Shown here: piece after piece, positions 23,923 to 35,200 of the stretch
How the letters are laid out: each line of letters opens with the position of its first letter
How positions within the stretch are numbered: position 1 is the stretch's first letter
Assembly (NCBI GenBank): GCA_021014945.1
Contig: MU266393.1
Location: 62,001 to 126,000, forward strand
Origin: Leucogyrophana mollusca
Taxonomy: Eukaryota > Basidiomycota > Agaricomycetes > Boletales
Direction of reading: 5' to 3'
Length of the DNA: 64,000 nucleotides
Notes under the pieces: generated by a model
What the model was told of the DNA's origin: nothing
Databases searched by the model: none
The model's input: only the letters and a program-made list of their open reading frames with translations
Program-made: the position numbers and the translations under genes

Positions 23923-25257
23923 ATGACTTCACAGTCCCACAATCAGGCTTATACTATCCTACGAATCAAACGCAAGCGAACAGATGAACCTCTGGACGCA
24001 CTTGGTGTGTACGATACCTTCGTGGACTGATGGAGGTGCCACAGTCAACATCATCTGATATCTCAACGATCCATAGTGGTCGAGTCTCGAGTCCGACGAA
24101 AGAAATCTCGCGGTGGCGTCGATGTCTTTCAATTTGCCCAGACAGTAGAGCAAGACGCATGGGAGGACGAGCAATTACATCAGAATCTCCAGGTGAGCTG
24201 GGATCCCGTGGCCCCATGGGTCGTCCATGGCCATGATATACGTTTTTAACTACTCGCCCACGAGTAGACCCAAATCTCGAAGCTTGCCCAAGAGCTTCCC
24301 GAGAAGTCGACTTCGAAAAGCCCTGCTCCCTCGGAAGTAGTCAACACGCCGGCACCAAGCTTGGGACCCCAACCGACAGACAACCCAAGTCGGAGATATA
24401 CCATCCTCCCTGTGGATGGAGAAATAGAGGAACAGGGCAGGCGAAAGGCTCTCACAAGCCCGTATGTACACCCTCTCCCATCTCCTACTCCCACTCAAAG
24501 GGTGCCTGCGCACAAGGCCCAAAGTTGTGTCTTGGAGGGATGTACCACCTAAGAGTGACTTCAAGATGTATGACGCTGTCCTCGCTGGTTCAACTAACTC
24601 CCCAGTTGACACGGACATGGAGAACTTTCTGCCCATGCTTCAAGATTATCTAAACTGTAGGTTGTGGGTCAGCAAATAACTGTCGTTCTGATGTGTTAAT
24701 GACCATTCCAGTACAAGACATCCCGACTTCGACATCATTCGCCAACGCTCCAACTATTGGTTTACCGTCTGACAGCTCAACGAGTGCCGATTATGTGTGG
24801 GACGTGTTCTATAGGCGCCCCGCAACCCTTAACGAATGGACCGCCGCTGCTAATATCGGAACACTGTATGTCCGTATTCATTAATCCCGACTCGCCCGAA
24901 TATAATCATGGGGTACCCTCAGGACTGGATTGCCGCCATCTATCACAGATCCTTATGATAGTGACTCGGATTTTGAAGAGGAAGACGAAGCGGACGAAGA
25001 TTCGAATGGTTGGTACCCTTTCCCTCCCAGTCTACCGCACATAATCAGGGTCTGGACATTTACAGCGGAAGAGTATTATAAGAACGACTACCCTGAAGAC
25101 GAGGGTTCGGATGATAGTGAAGGAAGCGGTAGGGGTTCCTTGCCTGCTCTGTCTCCCACCTCTGACTATTCATACCACAGACATGTTCCATGAAGGCTCA
25201 GATAACGATGATTTAGCTGATGATGCTCTGAGCGACGGAGAGCATGAATGGAGATGA
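23923..25257 (+). CDS. Iwr1-like RNA polymerase II nuclear-import factor
   Basis: Iwr1 binds assembled RNA polymerase II in the cytoplasm and directs its nuclear import (family knowledge). The gene has about six exons. The N-terminus begins MTSQSHNQAYTILRIKRKR, the usual short basic Iwr1 start. The diagnostic C-terminal block DYVWDVFYRRPATLNEW, then GLPPSITDPYDSDSDFEEED and DSNAEEYYKNDYPEDE, is assembled across three exons. A very acidic tail follows. The second half of the middle exon joins through an intron ending near 24516, giving TSPPKVVSWRDVPPKSDF. It lies 200 bp after the aldo-keto reductase stop. Confidence 0.82.
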
Positions 25258-25502
25258 GGTGGCCGCCGTCTAATCTGATCCAAAATACCACATGAACTCC
25301 CCTGAAGGACTGGCTTTCGGTCACCTGCTACACATTGTACGCTACCCACGCACGCTTCTTACTTTCATTCAGCTAGAGAAATACAACTCATATATCCTCA
25401 CAACAGAGTATCTCTCATGGTGTTCATATATTGTGGTCGTTATAGATTTCAGATGTGTAATCAATCTTGGAGCTCGACCTGCTCACAATGCAGGAGGTCA
25501 GG

Positions 25503-27357
25503 TCAACTCACTGGCACTTGACTGGCACTCACTTTACTGTCGAGTTGCTTCTTGGAGCGCTTTGAGATCTTCCCGACACTCAACAGACCTAGCAACGCAA
25601 GGGTACCAAGCAATAAAGCGACAACAGCAACTGTTAACCCAGCACCAAGGAACCCAGCGCCTACGGGGCTAATACGTGGCTGAGCGGCTGCGTGACCTTG
25701 GTCATAAGCGAGGGTGAGTGCAGCGCAACCCCTATCCTGCGTGTTTTGGCACACGGAACACCACTGTGCGGTGGTATTGACAGCAGCAGGCTGTAAAACA
25801 ACAATATTAAAACGAGTCTCTTGGACTCCGCTTTTGGACGGTAGGACTTACAGCCATCGAGTCAATGAAAGCAGACAGCGGGACATCTCCGGTGCGATTC
25901 AGGAAGTTGTATGTGACGAAATCAGCATCGGTACCGTTCTTGAAGTTAAAGCGGATAACAGGCTCCCCTCCTGTTGATGGTTGGCGCACTTCTAGAGCAA
26001 GTGCGGCAGCGTAGTTGACTGTTGCCCCCGGTCAGAGACGTCTTGGTGATATAAAAGCTACATAACATACTGATGCCAGCAAGCTCTGGGTTTGCTTCTG
26101 CAACACCGGACATGTTGAAGAACGACAAGAACGGTTTGTAGGCGATAGCAGTAATGGAAAGCTTGACAGGGTTTGTGGGATCAACGATCCCGGAGAATCC
26201 GGTGAGAATGGTGGGAAGGAGGGTCTGCCCAGCAACTTGCGACGTTATGAGATACCTGAAAGTGTCACCGAAGGTGAAGGACTTACTGTTTCCAATGCCA
26301 TCGATACTTGGGGAGCTGAAAATATTGTATTCGTGCCAGTTGGCGAGTGCTCTAGCCTGCGCCAAGAATGTGGGAGGGAGTGCCCTGGCAAATGCAGCAT
26401 TGTGGATGCTTTGTACGTTCATGAAGTCATAGATCTGCGGGAGGTGGATCAGGAGGAAACGGAACCACAAACGTAATAGGGCATACATTCCACTATGAGT
26501 AACCGACAAGTGTTTAGTTACGCCCAGCCTCGACGTGAACTATCCACGCACCATGTTCTCCAAAGAGACAGATCTTCCATCTAAATAAGGCGGAAGCATA
26601 TTCAAAAACGTAGCACTTTCCGCAGCTTTTTGCTGGAACTCAGATGAGTTGTAAAAAGCAGTGGTTTGAGTGTTGAACGTCTATGGGCCCTCTCTCAGCG
26701 AAGAGTACGTTCATAGAAGTAATACTAGCGCACGTTACAATCCTCAAAGCCTTCAAGGGAGACACTCTCATTCGGGTCGACTGACTCAACTAGTGCGGCA
26801 ACGTTTAGCGGGTACCTTCGGGAATAGCTAGGGGGACTCACTTGGAACATACTAAACATAGTATTAGAAAGCCTGTTAACATGCTAATGTTTCGAGAGTA
26901 GAAACCCAGCATACCTGGTATCCACCTAGCGGAGCGGTGACGGTCGTGCCGTTTGCTAGGGTAATATCATTGCTGAGCGTTGGCGGCCATAGTCCCTGCG
27001 TCAACGACACGCAGGAGTCGTATACCACACCATCCTCGCCTCCTAGGTCTGCCTGAACATATACCTGGGTCTGATTAAACAGACCAGTGCTCATTCCAGG
27101 GATATAGGATGGGGAAGATGCATTGAGGTAAATGGATCTCAAGTAACCGCCCAACTGGTACTCTTGCGCCTGTCGCCGCAATCAGAACTTTGACACGGTT
27201 ATGTGGGTTTGACCTTACGAATACGTACGTTTCCGAGGGGCGTGATGGCCGTGGCGGTGGGTGTGTATGTGGTGGGGTCTTGATAGAAACCCTGGCGGTC
27301 TCCATGACGGACGATGAGCACAACACCTAAAAGCTGACTATCTGTTGATTGAGACAT
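25503..27357 (-). CDS. Histidine acid phosphatase-like, C-terminally membrane-anchored protein
   Basis: Member of the histidine acid phosphatase (phosphoglycerate-mutase fold) superfamily. The N-terminus carries the phosphate-binding RHGDR motif within VVLIVRHGDRQGFYQ, and the next exon has QEYQLGGYLRSIYL. Later blocks (TLLPTILTGFSG, AYKPFLSFFNMSGV, FNFKNGTD) match fungal membrane-type members. Near the C-terminus is one hydrophobic segment (AGLTVAVVALLLGTLALLGLL) followed by a basic tail, so a type I anchor is likely. Two oddities: the chosen start gives no signal peptide before RHGDR, and I do not see the second catalytic motif (HD) at its usual place, where the sequence reads ITAIAYKPF. 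Multiple introns of about 50-60 nt; some junctions between 26500 and 26880 are approximate. Confidence 0.75.
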
Positions 27358-28048
27358 GGTGGGCGCTTATATCTGATAACGATAGTATGTCATGGGTCCG
27401 ATCAGCAACTTCGAATTAAGTGACAATAGATGTGTAGAAGACACAACCACAGACCTCAACTTGAAAGAGCCAAGACTTTTAAGTTTCACTTCGCTAGACT
27501 TTGAGCGCGGAGGCGACTCGAGAGAAGTAGAGCTACAGAAGGAGTCCCGGTATCCACCCTTTACATATGACTCGGGCACCTGACCAGCTTCGCGTATCGG
27601 AAAATCAATACATTCGAGAGAATCAGTGTTGAGACAACTTTGGAAAACGTTCGCATGGACATGAGTAGACACAAGTGTTCATGAATGATGGAAGCACAAC
27701 AATTAAACGCTGAGACGTGGGCCCACGGCTATAGCCGATGGCCCTGGCGATGGATGGGTCGAGGAGCCAATGTCGCCCGAGCACAGTACTTATAGGGCTT
27801 CTAAATGCTGTCCCTGGGCGCCGTAATCATCCGATCGCCTTGAATTATAAAAACCGTGAGCACCAAAACTCAGAGGGTGTCCGAAAAGTTGGATGCAGCC
27901 TTTGGTGCGCACGCACACCATACTTTGGTCAAACTCCCATCACGGAGATCGCAAGGCTGAGATTGATTGGTATCATCTAACTGGGAAATCGGCAGATTGG
28001 CAGCAAAGCATGATTGTACCCATGACTTAAACGAGGATGGCCCAAGAT
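27358..28048. other. Intergenic region between phosphatase and transporter
   Basis: A 101-codon open frame on minus (27367-27672) lies directly upstream of the phosphatase, but it has no recognisable features and may be leader sequence. Otherwise nothing is supported. Confidence 0.4.
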
Positions 28049-30323
28049 CTAGAGGGAGCCACCGACGGACTCCATCGTCTGAGGTATAAATGAGAAGGTG
28101 AAACCGATATGTACAAAACAGGTACTTACGAAGGGAGAAGCGGTGGGTCCATCAAGAATAGAAAGCTCCTCGGGTGTAAAGGGGAGCCGCGGTATTAGGA
28201 GGGCGCGGAGAGGTACAAGAAGTAGAATTACTACAGGAAATCCAATGGCGGCTGATTGTGAAGCACATGAGTAAGGGGGAGCGGGGAAATGAAACAGATA
28301 AAAACTGTTCCACACAGACAGCTCACCAATGGTTTGCGTTATCGCAAAAGTAGTTCCAAATGCGATCAATTGTACTGTAACAAAGAGCAAGAGGCGCGAT
28401 TTGCGCACTTCCCGCAGCGGCTCGTTTGGGGGCGTTAGGGATTTATCCCGAAGAAGGAAGAGTAGCTTCAAAGTGATGCCATTGCCCTGGAGTGCGTCTG
28501 CGCCCATAAACCAGCTTACCATCAAGGTCAACTTGCGTATCACCCGATCGAAAAAGACTCACAACAGCCCCGCGAGGACACCTCTGGGAATGAGCCCAAG
28601 AACGTGCAAGAAAGGACCTGAGAGTAACACCAAACACAGTGCCCCCTGTGCGAGATTAGACACACGCTGCTCTACTACAGCTACGGCCACCTCTTGCTGC
28701 GATGAAGGGTCGAGTGACTTCTCGTCAATATGTTTGGTCATCGTACGGGATGGAGTCCTAGATATCTGCTCCTCTTCATCCATATCTTTCTTCAAGGGTC
28801 GGCCCATAACGAGCAACGACGTTGTGTGGATAGGTGCTTGCGGTATAAGTCCATTTGGTGCAGGAACGCCGATGAGCCCAGCAATGAATGTGGATATTCC
28901 GAGAAGGAAAAAGTCGTAGTGAAAACCTGGAGGTTTTCGGAGAGGAAACTGTGACCCTTGAGCGATCAGGGACTAGCGAAGGCATTCATCAAGAAATTAA
29001 ACGGAAGGTTTAAACCATCACTGACCGAAACATTGTGATCAAAGAAAAACAGGATCCACAATACAATTCCGAATGGGAGAGCAATGCCCACCCACTTTCC
29101 ATCAAGCTGCCAGAATCTCACTAGCCAATCCCTGCCATTGGCAGCCCGGAATGCACCACCTACAGGAAGGGTGATGGGATTGGTAGCGTTGAAGCGTCCC
29201 CAATACGCCATCCCAGTGGTCGCAACCAACGAAATAGGCATGCCATAGTCCGCGAAAAAACGGCGAACATGACGGTGGAAGTATGTCGTTTCAGAGAGTG
29301 TTTGAAACAGGAAGGACGCGACCACCATGAGTAATGCAAGGATGATACCAACCAGAGCACCATCTAGGTCAGAAGAGCTTCCACTGAACTGTCGTGTAAC
29401 CACTTGAACGCCGTACTGCAGGTATACCCAAGATACGTAGAACCCAAAGGTATCACATGAGAACAGTGTGACATATTTCAGGAAGTTACACCCTACGAAT
29501 ATGCATCGTTAGCGCCATACAACAGATGCTAAGTAATCAGTCCCACAATTCAAAACGGCGGTAATCCAGTGGAAGATTGCGGCCCATAAGTAAACCCATC
29601 CCACAAATTGCAGGTAGTTTGGTCCATCTGGCTGTCTCTCTATGATGTCGTATATTGTCTTGTTAAAGACAGTGATGGGCCCTGCGGGACACATGAATAG
29701 ACGTTCTCAAGGGAAAGTAGCCACGGCGAAGCTGTGACTTGGCACACCAGTAACGCCCACAATAGTCAACGGCTGAGCTCCGAACACGGAGAAAATGAAG
29801 GCAGCCATGAACGAAGATATTAGAACCTCCGCAACGCCATATTGTGCCGTGGTTTCGATGAGGTCCAAGGAGAACGCGATGCCCGGGAGAACTGATGATA
29901 TTGCAAGGGTTCGCATAAGCGCCTGGTGAGAGATAAGTCAGAGCATTTACCGCTAATGAGATATATATCAGGAACCCGGGCATCTCACCAAGTCCATCAG
30001 ACTCACTTCGCGAAAAAAATTAAAGCGGTGGCGGGTATGACACGATAGTTCCATGCGTCTGTCCAATCGCTCCGGTACCACGGAATGCGAGCCCGGACGT
30101 CTTGCAAGATACCAGTGCCCAGCTTTCGGACAAGTCTAGGAGTGCGTTTGCGCATGACGTTACGCAGCGTCGTGGATGTTCCTGTAGGAACGCTGGACCT
30201 CGCCTCTGCGGGCGTCAGTCGCTGGTCGTAAGATGGGAGCCGTTGATCGCTGGAGGTCTGTGTGTTAGTTGGGGATCTGCTCAGGGACGTTGCCTCGAAA
30301 ACTTGTCCGTTATATAGAGCCAT
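28049..30323 (-). CDS. SLC4/BOR1-type borate or bicarbonate transporter
   Basis: Predicted plasma-membrane anion transporter with about a dozen membrane segments. Family blocks are clear: DWTDAWNYRVIPATALIFFA at the N-terminal junction, LPGIAFSLDLIETT, AQPLTIVGVTGPITVFN, QFVGWVYLWAAIFHWI, GKWVGIALPFGIVLWILFFFDHNVS, GLIGVPAPNGLIPQAPIHT and GLIPRGVLAGLLWFMGADAL. The short last exon encodes TMESVGGSL. Fungal BOR1 exports borate, and related animal proteins move bicarbonate; which applies here cannot be told. The first splice junction is one base out of frame with the strongly conserved ILPGIAF start of exon 2. The donor sits beside an A7 run at 30013-30019, so a homopolymer error is possible. 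The gene diverges from the ABHD12-like gene across 206 bp. Confidence 0.85.
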
Positions 30324-30529
30324 GGATTTGGAGCATCAGATAATGCCCGAAAACCAAGAAATCTGCGGGAGAACGATACCAAAGAGCGGGAGACCGTTGA
30401 CAGCTGGGGTCATTCCGAATCCATGGCCAAAAATTATCAACCCAGAAATAAACAGCGCCAAACTTGTGTATGTACTGACCGCATTGCGGTTTTCTGCGGG
30501 CCGGCTCTCAAGAGTCAATAGAACCCACC
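30324..30529. promoter_or_regulatory. Shared divergent promoter, transporter / ABHD12-like gene
   Basis: Only 206 bp between the two start codons. No TATA box is clear. Confidence 0.4.
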
Positions 30530-31970
30530 ATGACCAAGGGAAGCCATAGCCCAGCAATTCAGCCTACTGATGGCGGGGTTTTCTCTAGAGCGCGCAAGTT
30601 CTTCGCGGTTCTTGGCGGATTGTACGTCGTGGCAGTTCTTCTGCTCGCTGTACCTTTCATACAATCCAAGTAAGCAACTACTATCGATCCAAGGAAGGTT
30701 CTTGCTCATAATAGCTATCGGCAGTGTTCTATACATGAACGTCCTGAGACTTCCTTGGGGGGCACAGTTTGATAGTCCGGAGAACTACGGTCTCGCGCGT
30801 GAGTCTTTGCGATGCTATGTTTTTGGCACGAGTTGAGTTCATTCAAAATTTACATGAATCACGCCATCTGTAGCTGGAAAGACCGCGAACCTCAAGATTG
30901 TAGCCGCGGATAATGTAACTCTTGGAGCCTGGTTCATTTTATCGGACTCATTATACCGCGAATTGCCATTTCCCTCCCCATCCTCTACCGCGGAAACTCA
31001 GATCCCAGTTGCGCTGGGTTCACATCCAACCATCCTGTTCTTCCATGGCAATGGGGGCACTCGAGCGTTATCCATGCGTGTGCGCCAATATTCCGCCTTT
31101 TCTTCGCGCTTACAGGCCAATGTCCTTGCTATTGATTACCGCGGCTTTGGTGACAGCGATGGAGAGCCTAGCGAAGTTGGTCTTGCCACCGATGCTCGCG
31201 CTGCATGGGACTGGCTTATATCCCATGGCGCCAAAGCCGAAGACATCCTGATTATTGGTCACAGTTTAGGCACCGCAGTGGCCTCCGATTTGACCGTCCG
31301 CCTGTCGGAGATGGGCATAAAGTGTAGAGGAGCTGTCTTGATGTCCCCTTTCTCGTCAATCTACAGTTTGATAGATACCTACAATATATTCGGCTTATTC
31401 CCTGTCATGCTTCCCCTCACTATGATACCTCGAGCCGCAGGTGCGTTCTCCACTTTATCATCGACGACTGACGAAACTGAGGCCGAGCTATGGTTAATAG
31501 ATCTCTATAAGACGTTTCTCATTCACCGATTTGACACGCTATCTGCCATAACAGTGAGTAACTTAGTTTCACCCTGATGCTATATTTACGTGGATTTTCT
31601 TTAGAGGGTCAAGGCCCGTATGCTCATACTTCACGCAGAAAACGATTGGGACATTCGGCACTCTCATTCTGATGCATTATTTGATGCTCTGCTCGAGCCT
31701 TACTTGCCCCGCCTTGAAGTCCCCCCTCATGCCGCTGGTTCATGGTCAAAAGAGGAGTGGAGTGCCTACAATGCGCAGGTCGCTCGAAGGAGAGAGGTGC
31801 GAGCGTCCCTGTTGACTCGGACGGTTATTCCCAGATTTGGCACTCTCGATGAGTTTAATACGGCAGGAGAGCGCCTGGTGTTGCTGAAGACTCTCGAAGG
31901 TTCTCATAATTATGTTGGGTCTCTGGAAGGAGTCCAAGATGTCATTAGAAACGTGTTCTCCCTCCCGTGA
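30530..31970 (+). CDS. ABHD12-like alpha/beta hydrolase
   Basis: Predicted membrane-anchored serine hydrolase, resembling ABHD12 lysophospholipases. An N-terminal hydrophobic anchor (VLGGLYVVAVLLLAVPF) lies at about residues 30-46. The hydrolase core shows the oxyanion block ILFFHGNGGTRA, AIDYRGFGDSDGEPSE, and the nucleophile elbow GHSLGTAVASDL with the catalytic Ser. LHAENDWDIR supplies the acid and EGSHNYVG the likely catalytic His. Four exons; introns begin near 30668, 30801 and 31555 with consensus sites. Start context CCACCATGACC is strong. Substrate unknown; a lysophospholipid or monoacylglycerol is likely by family. Confidence 0.88.
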
Positions 31971-32232
31971 GGCTGACCCTTAGAGACCCTGGTGTCCTTT
32001 GCAACCATGAAACACTTATCTGTGTAATTTATTAGAGAGTATATTACACTGTCCAATCAACGTCCAGCCGTTAACCTACACATGACGTAGTTATTAGAAA
32101 GGCCAAGGAAAATGCCCAAATATAAACGATAAAAACCTTGCTCGCACCACCAACACCCAAAAAAACCGATATAAAACCCTCCAGGAATGCAGCTCTTGAC
32201 CCGAATGTCTATCCACGCACAAGAGGCTCACA

Positions 32233-35200
32233 ATGTCTAGGGAACCAGGAGAAGAAATATCATCGAAGGATCGCTCCCCGCCACCCACATACGTCTATCC
32301 TGTGCGCTCGCTACTGAGTGGACGGATACAACCGGCCAACAGCCAGTGAGTGACGTTCGACACGCCCATCCATGCAAGGCTGACTTCACCGACCTGCCTT
32401 GGTCGCGGAAAACAGGAATGCTCAGACGGAAAGCGAGCCCACCTCTGCAGTAAATGCCGATTTTGAGTCGCATAGGGGTGCTTCTAGCTTTCTGAACGTT
32501 AGAAGGAACTCGTTTGGGATCGAGAAGGAGCCAAGTCGGACGCCATTATACACCGTACAGGCACATAGTGTGGGAGTAGTTCCGATCGAAACGTCAAACG
32601 ATGAGTCCGATATCGCAAGTTCCTACAACAACCAAGAGTCTTTGTTCCATCCAGCCCTCGCTCATCTCAGCCACAACCATCCCGATTCTAACTTCAATGT
32701 GGACAGAGCTCCCTCGATTTCGGCGGATGCACCTGTTTTTCACGTTCCTGGGCCTGTTATTTCGGGCCAGAACTTTGTTGCAGGTCCAGTGGGAGAGCCT
32801 GTCCCCATTTGCGATCCGAGTCCTGACTCGGACATTGACATGGGGGGTGTCAGGCATCCCGCGCAGTTATCGGAGGTGGCCGGAAGCGCGTTTACGGTCA
32901 CCACAACCTTTGAATCTGTTGCTCAGGGTGACACAGAGCATGCGCGGAACCCATCAGAAATGGGTATTGTCCATTTACCTCCCTTGTCCCTGTCGTCAGT
33001 GCCCAGTACGAGCTGCGAAGACAAGTATTCCGGATCTTCTGCCGTCAAGTCCTGGGTATCACAACAGGCGAGGCCCGTAAACCTTGCAGGCTCAGTGGAA
33101 AAGGGGTCAGATGGCAACGCGCATGCACATACCGGCGACATCCTATCTCTACCACCGTCATCGAGCCCGGGCGGCACCGCCGGCGCCGATACAGATGAAC
33201 ATTTTATGACTGTGAGGTATGAGCATGTAGAAGACGAGAATGGGCATCACGTCGTGACTGGTCGTGAGGGCCACCTGACAAAATGTGAAGACGAGGTCAA
33301 TTCTCTCAATCTTCATGATGTTATATGGAATTAACAGTGCTTCTCAGCCAATCCGTACACCCGGGGCAGTTCAAGGATTTGGAGTGCTTATCGCAGTTGA
33401 TGAAGATGTTGATCAGGGTACATTGCTTGTTCGTCAAGTTTCTGAGGTACGACGGGTCTCGGGACCTCTCTGATCTGACTGAAATGTTAATGCCACACGA
33501 CAGAATTCTGCCGACATCCTGGGACTATCTCCGAAGTTCCTCTTTTCACTTGAGTGCTTCACAGATACGCTGTCAGAAGCCCAGGCTGATGTCCTGTGGG
33601 ACAACATTCAATTTCTTAACGAACCTTCTGTCAGCGCCGACGGGCAGGAGGAAAGTCCGCATGTGTTCCTACTTAGTGGATTTGGAGAACCTGGCAGTGC
33701 TGGTCCAGGAGACGACCATGCATCGGGGGGGAAACGACTGTGGACATGCTGGTGTGCCGTGCATCGCCCACCAAGTCTGACCATTGGTGATGGGAGCGCG
33801 CCTCACCATCAGTCAGGTTCGATCGTCATGGAATTCGAGCTTGAAAGGGACACCATCAACCCGCTATATCCCATCGAAAGTATGCCCTCAAGCGGTTCCG
33901 CTGGAAGTCCCCCTGGGAGCGAATCGACTGGCGATTCAAGTGAAACCCTTGTTTCAGCCGACGTTGGAGCTGTGGCTGTCATATCGGACGGGGGTAGATC
34001 TTTGGGTCGTCCGACCATCCCGATCCATCATCCGTCATCCGACGATAACGATGGCGATGACGCGGGCGAGTGGAAGCCGTCAGCCGAAGATATCCTTACG
34101 AGTACCATGAACCACGCGAAGCCCATCCCTGCATTAGAGCGCCTGCGACGAATGTCAGCTTCTGCCCCCACTCCCCCAGTTCAAACAGTCGGAAGTCGCG
34201 CCCGCCGACAGGGCGGCCGTCGAACGGCCGGAGCTGCCGGTGTTGGGATGATGGATGTCTTCGCGGTCATGGCGCAGATAAACGAACAACTGGGTGCGAC
34301 CACCGACTTGGATTTTTGCTTGAAGGTCGTAGTGGGTATTATCAAAGATCTGACGCAGTTCCATCGTGTGCTGGTGTATCAGTTTGATGACGTTTGGAAC
34401 GGTCAAGTGGTTGCAGAACTTGTAGACTGGAGCCAATCACACGAACTGTACAACGGGCTTCATTTCCCTGCAGCTGATATCCCTGCTCAGGTACGTCATA
34501 GTTCCAACCCGTGAGCCCGTTACTGACGTCCACCGGAAGGCGCGGGAACTGTACACCCTCAGTAAGTAGTTGTTAGATGAAAGCAGAAGCTGCACTTCAT
34601 GCGATATTTTAGATACCGTTCGGATCCTCTACGATCGATCCCAACCAACGGCTCGGATCGTTGTGCGCAACAAGTCTGATCTCGAAACACCTTTGGTAGG
34701 TGGTTGCTTCGCAGACGGTTATTGCTACTGTGCTAATGGTTTTTAGAACTTGACCCATTCCTACCTTCGTGCAATGAGCCCGATTCACTTGAAATGTAGG
34801 AACTTTCCCTGATCTAAATATTCACCAGAACTTACTCCAGCCCAATTAGATCTTGAAAATATGGGAGTGCGGGCTTCGTTGTCAGTGGTGAGCTGATAGA
34901 TCATTTTGGCTACGGGCTATTGTGCTTACCATACACAGTCCATTATGGCATTTGGTTCGCTGTGGGGTCTGGTTTCTTGTCATTCGTATGGTCAACGCGG
35001 TATGCGTGTGTCCTTCCCTGTTCGCCAAATGCTACGCCTTTTGAGCCAAACCATCTCTCGAAACGTCGAACGTTTGAGCTATGCTCGAAGATTACAGAGC
35101 CGTAAGCTTGTGAGTGTTTGTCTGAACCTGGCAAGAATCTACCTGATATGCAAGAGTTTAGGTCGAACCCGTGGTTCCCGACAATACCGGCGATTGTATT

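Noticed and set aside
27367..27672. Open frame of 101 codons on minus upstream of the phosphatase
   Set aside because: No features; probably leader or intergenic sequence.
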